Virus record (IMG/VR): IMGVR_UViG_3300048835_000190
Coordinates: 1 to 27,475 of that record
From: a virus
Reading direction: 5' to 3' (one strand)
Length of the DNA: 27,475 nt
Made by a program: the position numbers and the translations under genes. Numbering within the stretch: position 1 is the first letter of the stretch; the number at the start of each line of letters is the position of its first letter. The notes beneath the pieces were generated by a model. That model made no database searches and was not told where the DNA came from. It worked only from the letters and a program-made list of their open reading frames with translations. This document shows, one piece after another, positions 7,512 to 15,944 of this stretch.

Positions 7512-7526
7512 AAAGAAGTTGAAAGG

Positions 7527-9122
7527 TTACGACTTGGCGTCAGGCATAATTGCCGCTGCGTTGGGGTCGATGAGTAGACCGCCATAGCGCCCAATCATCG
7601 CCATGCCCTTGGTGTTGTGCGTCAAGAAGTGCTTGCCTTGATCGCTGATGCGGAATTCGAATCCGGCGCGACGATACAGGCGATAGCGCTTCAGGCACAC
7701 AAAGCCTAAAGTGGAGTTGCCGAGATTCTGGTTGATCTTGTGCGGATAACCAGCGGTGCGGTACGACTGATAAGACTCGACGCCACCAAGTACGGGACGC
7801 TGATCGGTTGTCGATACCTGTGGGTCGATTCGGATCAAGCGGCTGCGCTGGTACGACGTGTCATTCGTGATGTATGTTGGGAACCAATTTTGCTCTCGGT
7901 ACTCTTTGGCAATTCCGAACTGCAAGGCAACCCAGTCTGCGAGCGTGTTTACTGCGCCGGTTCCACCAACGCTGTTGACGGTAACTGTGCCAGACGCGTT
8001 GAAAATGCCCTCTGGCTGGCTGGTGCCATCGCCTACGCACACAACCTTGTCTAGCGAGTGCAACAAGGATTGTCCGAACTCTTCAACCAGTTTTTGGCCA
8101 AGTTCCGAAACGGGGGTGTCCATTTCCAAGTTCTTGCCCCATTCGATGTAGGCGCGAACTTCGTGGATTGGGATTTCGAGTTCGCCAATCAGATCATCCG
8201 TGTCAAACTCGGCAATAGCCGTGCCCTCGTCGATGCCCCAGATAACGGACACTTGACCAAGGGTGGACGTCTTAACTTCACTGCTGCTCGCAGTCCGCAA
8301 GTCCACAAACGGGAGGATTTGCGAATGGAGGTACGGATAGGAGATAATGGCGCTATCGTACTGGAAAGGTACTAGACTCTGCCCTCCCGATGTTGCATCT
8401 TCCAGCAGCGTTTTGCGGTTGAGTTTGAGTTCGTCGATGGTTGCACGATCCACCCACGCGTTGTTCTTCATCGACCCACAAAAATACTCTTCTGCGTAGA
8501 GTTCTTCCACGAGTTGGCGCTCGTGCTCGTTGACGGAGGGAATCGAAAGTCCCATGTCTTTTAGCGCCGTCGAATTGCCTGGAGAATTCACGTAGTGCTT
8601 CATCCAAGCGCCGATCATGGCGAAATCCTTTTCGCTTGGAGTGCGAACCATTTCGCCGAAGGTACACAGGGGATCGCGAGTGCCCGGTTTCGTTACAACC
8701 CTAGATTCATTGTTGTAACGCTCGGACGCCTTCTTGACGCGAATCTGCGCCCCAGCGCCGCCGGTGTCTTTGCCCATTTCTTTGTTCAAGTCTGCAAGGG
8801 TAGCCATATCAAATTCCGTAATTTCTAAGAGTTGTTCTTTGGTAAGCTGCCCATGCGCAAAGGCCAAGGCAGTTTTTGAGAGGTAGTATTCGTCAGCCCC
8901 GTCAGCATCAGCCAACTGGTTTTCAACGAGATAGCGCTTGAGGCGCTCGATAGTCGGCTTGTCGGTAGACGCAACGATAGTTGCAACGGCCCGATCAAGC
9001 GTTTGGGTTGCGAATCCATTGGTGAGGACTTCGGCCACCGTATCAAGTGACGCGTTCGCAGGCATTCCGCACTTTATGTTGAGTAAGGCGCGAACTGCCG
9101 AGTTGATCTTATATGTGCCCAT
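7527..9122 (-). CDS. HK97-fold major capsid protein with long N-terminal region
   Basis: A 531-aa capsid protein. The ATG of MGTYKINSAVRALLN is preferred to an upstream TTG. The C-terminal 300 residues show the HK97 gp5 pattern: SGGQSLVPFQYDSAI entering the N-arm, E-loop-like QVSVIWGIDEGT, CVGDGTSQPEGIF, and LYRRAGFEFRISDQGKHF in the P-domain region near the end. About 220 residues precede the fold, probably an internal scaffold (delta domain) with helical segments such as TKEQLLEITEF and LADLNKEMG. That is longer than the roughly 100-residue delta domain of HK97. No separate scaffold or protease gene is visible. It lies between terminase and the portal block, an uncommon order. Confidence 0.93.
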   Translation of the reverse strand: MGTYKINSAVRALLNIKCGMPANASLDTVAEVLTNGFATQTLDRAVATIVASTDKPTIERLKRYLVENQLADADGADEYYLSKTALAFAHGQLTKEQLLEITEFDMATLADLNKEMGKDTGGAGAQIRVKKASERYNNESRVVTKPGTRDPLCTFGEMVRTPSEKDFAMIGAWMKHYVNSPGNSTALKDMGLSIPSVNEHERQLVEELYAEEYFCGSMKNNAWVDRATIDELKLNRKTLLEDATSGGQSLVPFQYDSAIISYPYLHSQILPFVDLRTASSSEVKTSTLGQVSVIWGIDEGTAIAEFDTDDLIGELEIPIHEVRAYIEWGKNLEMDTPVSELGQKLVEEFGQSLLHSLDKVVCVGDGTSQPEGIFNASGTVTVNSVGGTGAVNTLADWVALQFGIAKEYREQNWFPTYITNDTSYQRSRLIRIDPQVSTTDQRPVLGGVESYQSYRTAGYPHKINQNLGNSTLGFVCLKRYRLYRRAGFEFRISDQGKHFLTHNTKGMAMIGRYGGLLIDPNAAAIMPDAKS

Positions 9123-9179
9123 TTGGGATATTTTCTTATGCCCAGCCAACTCCGAAGAATTGGCCAGGCGCGGGAAGCG

Positions 9180-10724
9180 TTAATTCAAAATCAGCGGTCT
9201 CGACAAAGGAGATTCTTGCGCCAGGAAGAACCGTTTGGCCGCGAATACTGCATTGAGTAGTCCGGCCAGGGTGTCGCCGTGGTGCGTGCCTTCGCCTTTG
9301 TTGTTCTTGGGGCTAATCAACCGATACCTGTTGCCCGATTCCACCAATTGGCAGTTGGCTAAATCGGCAATTAGTTCGGACTGCTCGTAGAGATCGAGAA
9401 GGTCATTTTGAAATGCCGAGAACAGCGCCTCTGCCATCAGTTCTTGACGCTGGCTGGTCTGTGCAATCGCTTCAGCTTCGAGCCCGCTCTTTCGCAATCC
9501 TTGCGCTAGCTGCTCTGTTTGCGAAGAATCACAGTCCAGCGCGGCCAATCCTAGCCGCTGGTGGATTTCCAGAATTTCCCGCTCTACATTTTCAATCTGG
9601 ACTCTGCCCGTTGGTGAGTCCCCTGGTTTCCAGACTGCCACGTGTACTAAACGTAGTTTTCCGGTCCCTGTATGAATTATCTGCTTGGACTCTGCCTCGG
9701 GGCAATCGTCTAACCACCAATACCGGTCTTTATCCGATTCGTCTTCCTCAACAACTTCTTCGACGTAGCCAACGTGCTTGCCGACAATGACGAGCGCTGT
9801 ATCGTCACGACGAACGCCAACGTCCAAGCCGCCGACATAGACCCAACCTTGCTCGCGAACGAATTGCTTTGGTTCCTCGATGCGCACAATACGTTTGATT
9901 TGGTCGGGGTCGAACGCATCGCCCATCCCAGAGGTTGGCCAGACACCCCAGAACAATCGTAGAAAGCGAGACCTGGTTCTACATCGTCGTTCTGCTTCAG
10001 CTAGTTCGGCTGCCGATATCCATGGCGCGGGTTGGGCGTATTGGAGAAATGTCCAACGCTCGGACGTTCTCGCAATCTCTCGCCAGCGCCACGCGTCAGT
10101 GTCTTGGAATCCTGCGTTCGTCAGAACCACCACAAGCCCATCAGGGACTTTTGAGGCATTATCCAGCAAATTCTCGCAGAATTCCCACTTTGTAATGGCG
10201 TGAACCTCGTTCAATATGAGCAGGTCCGGTTTAGCCCCATGGCTGGATGCTACATCGGTTGCGATAATCTCGATGTCAACCAGTGGACCAACGATCTTGT
10301 GGTTGTTGATTGCGACAACATCTTTGCCAGCGTGAGCGAACAACTTGGGGTTGAAGTGGACCCAGACTTTAGCGGATTTCACTAATTCGTTGGCTTGATC
10401 TTGGTCGGCAGCCCCCACCTGGACCGTTAGCGGACGACGTGAGAATCTTGCAAGCCAGAGAACTAGCGCGGCAGTAAGATCGTCCTTCGCACTCCCTTTC
10501 GTGCCCTCAACCCAGACTCTTTGCGCCGTCGGAATCTCGCCCTTGGCAAGGGAAAGGAACGCTGGACAAAGAACGTCTAGCCACTCTTTTTGGTGCGGCG
10601 CAAGCACTTCCCCAAATCGCTCTTTACCTTCTGGGGTGCGGAAAATTAAATTTTCGACGAAGCAGCGTGGGTCGGTGGACAGTTTGGTAAATGTGGCTCT
10701 CGCCCGTTCCCGCTTACTTGTCAA
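9180..10724 (-). CDS. terL: terminase large subunit
   Basis: A 514-aa packaging ATPase-nuclease. The Walker A-like motif is EGTKGSAKDD (residues 73-82), a deviant form seen in phage terminases; Walker B is DLLILNEVH (167-175). The nuclease domain has acidic positions in GGLDVGVRRDD (about 300-312), LAALDCDSSQ, and HGDTLAGLLNAVF near the C-terminus, as expected for an RNase H-like fold. The start is TTG at 10724 with GAGGGA about 10 bases upstream; no ATG occurs before the ATPase motifs. It lies between the connector and capsid genes in the leftward block. Confidence 0.94.
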   Translation of the reverse strand: MTSKRERARATFTKLSTDPRCFVENLIFRTPEGKERFGEVLAPHQKEWLDVLCPAFLSLAKGEIPTAQRVWVEGTKGSAKDDLTAALVLWLARFSRRPLTVQVGAADQDQANELVKSAKVWVHFNPKLFAHAGKDVVAINNHKIVGPLVDIEIIATDVASSHGAKPDLLILNEVHAITKWEFCENLLDNASKVPDGLVVVLTNAGFQDTDAWRWREIARTSERWTFLQYAQPAPWISAAELAEAERRCRTRSRFLRLFWGVWPTSGMGDAFDPDQIKRIVRIEEPKQFVREQGWVYVGGLDVGVRRDDTALVIVGKHVGYVEEVVEEDESDKDRYWWLDDCPEAESKQIIHTGTGKLRLVHVAVWKPGDSPTGRVQIENVEREILEIHQRLGLAALDCDSSQTEQLAQGLRKSGLEAEAIAQTSQRQELMAEALFSAFQNDLLDLYEQSELIADLANCQLVESGNRYRLISPKNNKGEGTHHGDTLAGLLNAVFAAKRFFLAQESPLSRPLILN

Positions 10725-10739
10725 AACTACAATTCCCTC

Positions 10740-11468
10740 TTAGAGAAGCGAATAGGTGCGATAACTTTGCAGCAATTGCATTGCCTCAGCAGGCAGAGCG
10801 CCACCGCCAAGGTATGCATCCAACTGCTTTTCGCCGGTGGTGTATTGGTACTTACCAAGTTTCTCAGATAGTTTGGGTGCGCCCGATATCTTAGCGGATT
10901 CAAACGCCTTTTTGATCGTGATGAGGGTTGCGAGGGTGAGAGCGCCGCCTTCATCGCCCACTAGCTGTTCTGCTGACATACCCCCGTAGTATTGGACTCG
11001 CACCGAACGCGGGACGTCTGGCCATGCGGTAGTGCGGTAGATAATGCCAGTGTGAGACAGGCCGCTTTCGTCGCAGTCCAACCAATAATTGGTTCCCAGC
11101 GTTAAAGTGGTGTCAAACGCTGTTGATGCTTGGCCAGCTTTGGCGGACGAATCGACACTAACAGTCAGGCCGACGACGCTTACTGGAGTGTTCTGGAGTT
11201 GTAGCGCTTGGTAGCCGCCCCACGAGAACTGAACCCTGTCGTTTACAACGTCGATATCAGCGTCCACTAGGTTTCGGTCGTAGATTAGGCGCTCGCGGCT
11301 AGGAAGTAGCTCCGTAATCAACTTGATTTCGCAAGCCTGCTCTAGCCAGCGTTTCACGGCGCTTTCAGCCAAGGGGTGAACAAGATCTAATAGCGCGTCA
11401 TCGGCGCTAGAAATGTTCTTGTGTGCCAGTCGTAGGTAGACGAGGATTTCAGCGCGAGAACAGATCAT
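10740..11468 (-). CDS. head-tail connector (gp6-like) protein
   Basis: A 242-aa protein with the features of phage gp6/gp15-like connectors: an N-terminal helical bundle (EILVYLRLAHKNISSADDALLDLVHPLAESAVKRWL), GRNLVDAD-like loop sequence, a beta insertion (QLQNTPVSVVGLTVSVDSSA and LGTNYWLDCDESGLSHTG), VRVQYYGG, and a C-terminal helix. The family forms the ring beneath the portal. The ATG overlaps the gp10-like stop (ATGA). The beta insertion makes it longer than minimal connectors. Confidence 0.8.
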   Translation of the reverse strand: MICSRAEILVYLRLAHKNISSADDALLDLVHPLAESAVKRWLEQACEIKLITELLPSRERLIYDRNLVDADIDVVNDRVQFSWGGYQALQLQNTPVSVVGLTVSVDSSAKAGQASTAFDTTLTLGTNYWLDCDESGLSHTGIIYRTTAWPDVPRSVRVQYYGGMSAEQLVGDEGGALTLATLITIKKAFESAKISGAPKLSEKLGKYQYTTGEKQLDAYLGGGALPAEAMQLLQSYRTYSLL

Positions 11469-11857
11469 AGATAACGCCCGATAGCTGGTTTGATGTGATC
11501 TTGGACGATCTGGGAAAGAGTGGCCTTTTCTTCTTCCATTGTGCGCCGTGCAAAGGGACGCGGTGCCATGTTGACCGTTCCGAACTCAAGATGAATTGCG
11601 TGCTGTGCCCTCATTACGACGCGCCACGAGAGGCGTTTGAGATCGGCAACCGCTGTTGTGGTGTCATGGAGTTCGCCTGTGTCCATGTGGGGGAAGTTTC
11701 CAGGCAATGAACGCGGTGGGCCTTGCGTGCCTAGATTCTCTTGCAACTTCGCTTTGAGATGGAGCGCAGCGGCCTTTACGCCACTTTCAGCGCCTTCGCG
11801 CATCCCACGCTCGATCTTGTCACCATTCCAGGTGACTCTGGCCACTGTTCTTGCCAT
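11465..11857 (-). CDS. HK97 gp10-like head-tail joining protein
   Basis: A 130-aa protein with the typical gp10 layout: an N-terminal helix (MREGAESGVKAAALHLKAKLQENL), PPRSLPGNFPHMDTGELHDT, a beta region (SWRVVMRAQHAIHLEFGT), then APRPFARRTMEEEKATL and a C-terminal helix. The LEFGT...RPF pattern is diagnostic for this group of tail-completion proteins. It is translationally coupled to the connector gene. It shows that the element prepares heads for joining a siphovirus-like tail. Confidence 0.88.
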   Translation of the reverse strand: MARTVARVTWNGDKIERGMREGAESGVKAAALHLKAKLQENLGTQGPPRSLPGNFPHMDTGELHDTTTAVADLKRLSWRVVMRAQHAIHLEFGTVNMAPRPFARRTMEEEKATLSQIVQDHIKPAIGRYL

Positions 11858-11876
11858 ATCTTAATTATTCGCAAAC

Positions 11877-12224
11877 TTAATCGGATTCGACGTAACTTAG
11901 GTCTGTCTCCGAGTACATCGGCAATTGATATTCGCGCGATGCTTGCCACTCTGCCATGCCCTTTCGGTGCTCGTGGCGCTGACCATAGGTGTGTTCTATT
12001 CGTTGATTGTCGGTCCAGACGGACTGGTAGATGTCGCAGCAAGCCTTGATGCGTCTGTCCCACCTTGCCTCTTGTTCCGGCGTGATGTCGTCGTCTAACT
12101 CTTTGGCGTCTAACCCATCGTCCGGTAGCGCTATTCCTAACTCGATTAGGCGAAGCGCCGTCCAGTTGTGATAACGCTGGTGGTAGGCAACTGTGCCCGG
12201 TTCGTCCTTGAACTTTCTTACCAT
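11877..12224 (-). CDS. hypothetical protein (115 aa)
   Basis: The start MVRKFKDEPG is chosen because its ATG overlaps the stop of the upstream zinc-ribbon gene (ATGGTAA); the longer open frame runs antiparallel to sense through that gene. The product is helical and charged (YHQRYHNWTALRLIELGIALPDD, ITPEQEARWDRRIKACCDIYQSVW). No family is recognised. Its place between structural genes suggests a virion or assembly role. Confidence 0.65.
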   Translation of the reverse strand: MVRKFKDEPGTVAYHQRYHNWTALRLIELGIALPDDGLDAKELDDDITPEQEARWDRRIKACCDIYQSVWTDNQRIEHTYGQRHEHRKGMAEWQASREYQLPMYSETDLSYVESD

Positions 12225-12559
12225 TTGCTCTCGGGGCAATGTTCGGTGCTCATCTTGGTTTTCTGGCGCAGGTGGCAACCGCACTTGGAACAACGGTTCT
12301 TGTCTGTGAGGTACTCGGGGCACTCTCGGCAGATTGCTAGAATCGCTACTTGTTCTTCTTTGCTTCTGATCGGACGCCCAGCGGCAACCCAGCGGATTGT
12401 TGATAGGGTGGCGCTTTTCGCCTGCTTGGCCAGGGATGGGAGTTCGCTATCACATTGGCGCACTAAAGTAGGCGTGGTGGTTACTCGGACTGCCTTACAG
12501 CGCTTGCAGGTGTGCTGATACTTCCCGGCGGTTTCCACGGTTTCGAAGTCGCAAGTCAT
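12218..12559 (-). CDS. zinc-ribbon protein of the structural operon
   Basis: A 113-aa protein with two cysteine clusters: CKRC at about residues 18-21, and near the C-terminus CRECPEYL followed by CSKCGCHL, resembling a small rubredoxin-like or zinc-ribbon finger. The ATG lies in an ATGA overlap with the end of the serine-rich gene and the gene ends in an overlap with the next one, a clear operon signature. Many phages carry such a protein among tail or head genes, but no function is assigned. Confidence 0.72.
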   Translation of the reverse strand: MTCDFETVETAGKYQHTCKRCKAVRVTTTPTLVRQCDSELPSLAKQAKSATLSTIRWVAAGRPIRSKEEQVAILAICRECPEYLTDKNRCSKCGCHLRQKTKMSTEHCPESKW

Positions 12560-14154
12560 GTTGATAACTCGCAGGTAGCCCCAGTCCAGTCGCACGAATC
12601 CCCAAACGGTTGCGACGTAAACGGAATGTTCCTTGTGGCTGTGCAATCAATCGGCGCAGCGCCCAAGCCAGACGTACTGAACTGGACTTCGCTCAAATCA
12701 TCCTTGATTGCAAGAATCTGAATCCCGGTATCGCCCGGCCCTTCTTCCGATTCGCAACCGATGTTGACTCTTAGTTCTTGGAATCCGCAGGGAAGTCCCT
12801 CAAACAAACTGAACGTACACTGCCCAGCGAACACGCTCTCGTCTCTTGGAACCTCAAACGTCTGATTCCAACCGTTGCACGTCCCGCAAGAGTCATTCAC
12901 TACGCCATCGAAAGTTACAAGGATGTAACTGCGAAGCGGCAAGCAGCAATCACACTCGCCAACTTCTTCGCAGCAGCAACCCGGTGGGATTCGGCCTTCA
13001 CTGTCTAGGATCGCTGATTTTATCGCTCCATCGTCGCCTTTTAATATGTTGCCGTTGATCGAGAGGACTACCGATTCGCCCGGCTCACCAACCGGCCCAT
13101 CGTCATCGCAGTCAACAATCGTGCGCCAAGTTGGACACCCGCCAACCAAAGACAGCGATCGATGCTTGCTCGCGTCGAAGTTGTCGATGTCGTCAACGCG
13201 CTGTGGGAATCTGCCATCACACTCAGGCGGTGAAATGCTAGCGCTTTGACTGGATTCACTCAGGCTGCTATCGCTCGAACTTGTCGAACTGGAACCGCTT
13301 GAATCTGATGAACTGTTGGAACTCGAACTGCTCGAACTGTCGGAACTGCTCTCGGACGATCCAGAGGATTCGGAACTTGGGGACGAACTGCTATCGCTCG
13401 ATTCTGACGAACTGCTCGAACTTGAACTACGGGAACTGCTAGACGAACTCGAATCGCTGGAATTGCTGCTGCTGCTACCCGATACGCTACTGAGACTGCT
13501 GCTAGACGATGAACACAGCCCTTCCGCCCAGGCCATACAAGTGAACCATTGGCCTGTAAGGTGATAGCACCACCCAACCGCACCTTCTGGGATGTAGCTC
13601 TCTTCGCCCTCAAACAGATTGAGAACGCAATCGTCTGGCCCTTCACTCTCGTCTAGGTAACTGATTTCTGGTGTTTGCGAACCAGCTTCTTCTAGGTACT
13701 CAATCCGAACAAACTTGATTGGGTAGACGTTGGGACACGTTCCAGGGATGGGATAGCTACCATCATCGACTGTTACAAAGTGGCGAACTGTTCTAGCCCA
13801 CAACGGCAGGACATGGCCAGATTGCCACACACAGGGGACGAGATCATCGTCGTCGTAGGGCAGATCGTAGAACAGAGACGCAGTTATCTGGACTTCGTGC
13901 GCGTCTTGAGGCTCGCCAGTGCTAGGATCGTAGAACGTTACCACAGCAGCGCGATTGCGATAGTCTGAGGAACTCTGGACGCCTACAACTTCGCCCAAGC
14001 GAACCCAAACGACTTTTGAAAAGTGCTGGCGGTACGATCCATGAAAGTCGGTGGCGTGGTAGCAACCAGCGTGGCGACTTTTGGCTTCAATTGCACGGCG
14101 CATCTCGTCCAGGCGTTCTGCCGTTATTTCATCGCCTGCTTTCCAGCGGTGCAT
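12556..14154 (-). CDS. large structural protein with poly-serine linker
   Basis: A 532-aa protein starting at MHRWKAGDEITAERL (AAAGGA 6 bases upstream). Three parts are visible. Residues about 1-210 are a beta-rich N-terminal region that begins with a helix and recurs in phage structural proteins. Residues about 215-307 are a linker of almost pure Ser with scattered Asp, Glu, Gly and Asn. Residues about 310-532 are a Cys-rich, Gly/Asp-rich C-terminal region (CCCEEVGECDCCLPL). An extended flexible linker separating two folded parts would suit a virion fibre or host-attachment protein. It is the best candidate for an adhesin in the element. Low complexity limits homology inference. Confidence 0.75.
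   Translation of the reverse strand: MHRWKAGDEITAERLDEMRRAIEAKSRHAGCYHATDFHGSYRQHFSKVVWVRLGEVVGVQSSSDYRNRAAVVTFYDPSTGEPQDAHEVQITASLFYDLPYDDDDLVPCVWQSGHVLPLWARTVRHFVTVDDGSYPIPGTCPNVYPIKFVRIEYLEEAGSQTPEISYLDESEGPDDCVLNLFEGEESYIPEGAVGWCYHLTGQWFTCMAWAEGLCSSSSSSLSSVSGSSSSNSSDSSSSSSSRSSSSSSSSESSDSSSSPSSESSGSSESSSDSSSSSSSNSSSDSSGSSSTSSSDSSLSESSQSASISPPECDGRFPQRVDDIDNFDASKHRSLSLVGGCPTWRTIVDCDDDGPVGEPGESVVLSINGNILKGDDGAIKSAILDSEGRIPPGCCCEEVGECDCCLPLRSYILVTFDGVVNDSCGTCNGWNQTFEVPRDESVFAGQCTFSLFEGLPCGFQELRVNIGCESEEGPGDTGIQILAIKDDLSEVQFSTSGLGAAPIDCTATRNIPFTSQPFGDSCDWTGATCELST
13234..13512 (-). repeat. low-complexity serine-codon repeat
   Basis: About 93 codons, mostly serine (AGC, AGT, TCG and TCC mixed) with interspersed acidic and Asn codons. 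The mixed serine codon use suggests selection on the protein rather than recent slippage expansion. Confidence 0.8.
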
Positions 14155-14165
14155 CAGGCGTCCTT

Positions 14166-14573
14166 TCAACTTAACTCGGAGTCATGTTGGAGACGTGATA
14201 GGACGACAGGTTTCAGTCGATACCACGCTGATGTAATTCCGTGAATGAACGCACGAGCGAACACAGGCGTAAACTCTTTGGGAACGCCAAAGCGGGCCAT
14301 GTGCTCGTGCATTTCCACGGGATTCAACTCATTGAGGATCAACTCACCGCTGGCAGATGAGATGTGCTCAAGTTGCTCAGCCGTGGCGCAGGCAAGCGCC
14401 CACTCTCGACCGGCTTGGTTGCCGAACTTCTCAGATAGCGTGATAGCTTCGTCGTAGTAGGCGATAGCTTCTCGCTTTTCAGGCGTAAGAAAGGACTTGT
14501 GGCCACTGTCGTCGTACACAACGGGATTCGCGGCCAACAGTCGCTCGATAGCGTACTCTTGCAGGTCTTCCAT
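14166..14573 (-). CDS. hypothetical protein upstream of the serine-rich gene
   Basis: A 135-aa protein starting at MEDLQEYAIERLLA, with GAAAGGA upstream; the longer frame runs through the palindrome region and the recombinase end. It is mostly helical (EKREAIAYYDEAITLSEKFG, REWALACATAEQLEHISS) with no membrane segment. It lies between the serine recombinase and the serine-rich protein, and palindromes of the same family stand just before its start and over its stop codon. No family is recognised. Confidence 0.7.
   Translation of the reverse strand: MEDLQEYAIERLLAANPVVYDDSGHKSFLTPEKREAIAYYDEAITLSEKFGNQAGREWALACATAEQLEHISSASGELILNELNPVEMHEHMARFGVPKEFTPVFARAFIHGITSAWYRLKPVVLSRLQHDSELS
14167..14189. 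promoter_or_regulatory. operator-like palindrome, copy 2
   Basis: Half-sites CAACTTAACT and AGTCATGTTG flank a central CGG, 8 of 10 positions symmetric. The site lies 12 bases upstream of the start of the serine-rich gene and overlaps the end of the previous gene. Confidence 0.4.
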
Positions 14574-14599
14574 GACTTTCCTTTCGGCGCTTCCTGCGC

Positions 14600-14622
14600 C
14601 AACATGACTCGGAGTTATGTTG
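14600..14622. promoter_or_regulatory. operator-like palindrome, copy 1
   Basis: Half-sites CAACATGACT and AGTTATGTTG flank a central CGG, 9 of 10 positions symmetric. The site stands 26 bases upstream of the ATG at 14573, between it and the recombinase stop. Confidence 0.5.
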
Positions 14623-15351
14623 TTAGCGGGACAGAACTCGTTGGACTTGAACGTGATTCCACTGCTTGCCACGACGGGTGGTGTGGCCCTCGTCATTCAA
14701 GCGCTGTGCGATGCTGGCCAGCGGTAAGCCCTCATTTCGCCACTCTTCGATCATGGGCCGGATATCTTCATAGGCTTGGTCAGCGCGCTGACGGATAACC
14801 TCTGCCGAACGCTTTGCCCCACGCTTACGACCGGCAACAGTGAGATTGCGACACTCGGGACGGGATGCACCCAACTTTGTGCCTCTGGCTTTGGCGGCTT
14901 GGAGCGCGGCCTTGGTACGCTCGGAGATTGCTTTAGCTTCGGCTTCGGCGACAGCGGCAAGGATATGGACAGTTAGTCTGTTGGCGTGGGGATTGTCGCA
15001 CGCAATGAACTCAGCGCCTGATTCCATGATCGTCGTGAGAAAGTGCAGGTTACGCGCCAGCCGATCCAGCTTGGCAACCAGCAGCACTGCCTTGCTCCGC
15101 CTAGCATGGCTTAGCGCCTTCGCCAGTTCGGGACGATCCGACAGTTTGCCCGATTCGACTTCTCGGTATGTGGCCAGCAGCTTAGCGCCGGTTTGCGCCA
15201 GATAGGCCCTTATCGCTTCTTGCTGTCCTTCGAGCCCCAGGCCAGACTTGCCTTGTTTCTGGGTGCTGACGCGAATGTAGGCGATGACACGTTGCGGGAC
15301 GTTGGCAACCACTTTGCGTCTCCTTTTGCTTGGTGCTTTCTTGTTCGGCAT
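14623..15351 (-). CDS. serine recombinase (resolvase/invertase family)
   Basis: A 242-aa site-specific recombinase. The catalytic domain has YIRVSTQKQ with nucleophile S29 and the arginine motif KLDRLAR, followed by the long helix ESGAEFIACDNPHANRLT...AEAEAKAISERTKAAL. The C-terminal domain (about 190-242) is a helix-turn-helix: LPLASIAQRLNDEGHTTRRGKQW. Length fits small resolvase-type enzymes, not large serine integrases. It sits inside the leftward structural block with a 36-bp dyad (15368-15403) in front. Possible jobs are multimer resolution of the replicated element or inversion of a nearby segment; the tyrosine integrase already accounts for integration. Confidence 0.93.
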   Translation of the reverse strand: MPNKKAPSKRRRKVVANVPQRVIAYIRVSTQKQGKSGLGLEGQQEAIRAYLAQTGAKLLATYREVESGKLSDRPELAKALSHARRSKAVLLVAKLDRLARNLHFLTTIMESGAEFIACDNPHANRLTVHILAAVAEAEAKAISERTKAALQAAKARGTKLGASRPECRNLTVAGRKRGAKRSAEVIRQRADQAYEDIRPMIEEWRNEGLPLASIAQRLNDEGHTTRRGKQWNHVQVQRVLSR

Positions 15352-15367
15352 AACTCACCCTAGCATT

Positions 15368-15403
15368 GTACAAATACTTGAACGTCCAATCAAGCATTTG
15401 TAC
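15368..15403. promoter_or_regulatory. 36-bp dyad upstream of the serine recombinase
   Basis: GTACAAATACTTGA (15368-15381) is the inverted complement of TCAAGCATTTGTAC (15390-15403) with one mismatch, around an 8-base centre ACGTCCAA. No T-run follows, so it is not a standard terminator. Its place 17 bases upstream of the recombinase start suggests a recombinase crossover site or an autoregulatory operator. Confidence 0.5.
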
Positions 15404-15834
15404 TATTGAGACTCGTGGATTTCGTCAAGAAAATCTGATGGTTCGGCGCTCAAGTCGAGCGCCTTTATCGCTTTATCTCTAGCATCGCAAGCTTTCGCAA
15501 CCCACGCGCTGTGTTCGACCCGCTCGGACGGCTTGAATGTGTCATAGGACTCTTCCAGCCAGTAGGCGCAACGCATACCGTGGCGAGCCCACTCAACCGC
15601 TGTATTGACGAGAGCAGCGTCCAGCACCCCAATTTGGCCCTTGGTGTTCAACACTTCGTCTTCGAGTGCGCGACGAAAAAGATTGAGTTGCTTGGATATG
15701 TACCCTTGGCCGGGAAGGTTGTTGCCGGGCAGGAACAATCCGTGGCGAAACCGCTCGCGTCTCTCTTTGTTGGTGGGAGAGTCTGCGGTGTCGGCGGCGT
15801 CAATCGGGAATTCGTCGTCTAGTGGTTCGTCCAT
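15403..15834 (-). CDS. possible terminase small subunit
   Basis: A 143-aa helical protein that opens the leftward packaging block. An acidic N-terminus is followed by FRHGLFLPGNNLPGQGYISKQLNLFRRALEDEVL, a phrase that resembles DNA-binding N-termini of phage small terminases, then several amphipathic helices. Position first in the operon, before the other packaging genes, supports the assignment, though it is separated from the large subunit by about 4.7 kb. A TATAAT box lies 67 bases upstream. Alternatively it is an unrelated early structural protein. Confidence 0.5.
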   Translation of the reverse strand: MDEPLDDEFPIDAADTADSPTNKERRERFRHGLFLPGNNLPGQGYISKQLNLFRRALEDEVLNTKGQIGVLDAALVNTAVEWARHGMRCAYWLEESYDTFKPSERVEHSAWVAKACDARDKAIKALDLSAEPSDFLDEIHESQ

Positions 15835-15900
15835 GAACGCAACTCGTTATGTGGCAAGGAGTGTCTTGCGGGGCGCGTCAGCAGCAACACCCCTAAAGGA

Positions 15901-15906
15901 ATTATA
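15901..15906 (-). promoter_or_regulatory. -10 box of the leftward structural operon
   Basis: Read leftward, a perfect TATAAT stands 67 bases upstream of the ATG at 15834. The -35 region is poor (around CGCTTT), so activation by a regulator is possible. It is the only promoter candidate I see for the block from 15834 to 4663. Confidence 0.45.
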
Positions 15907-15944
15907 CGCGCGGTCGAGACGCGAAAGCGGTCGGAAGTGCATGC

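Noticed and set aside
13234-13512. Short repeated units that could suggest a CRISPR array
   Set aside because: The units are irregular 6-9-base codon repeats inside a long reading frame, with no constant repeat and unique spacer pattern.
13316-13564. Rightward ORF rich in Leu, Glu and Asp opposite the serine-rich gene
   Set aside because: It is the antisense reading of the serine-codon repeat and has no ribosome-binding site; its composition follows from the repeat.
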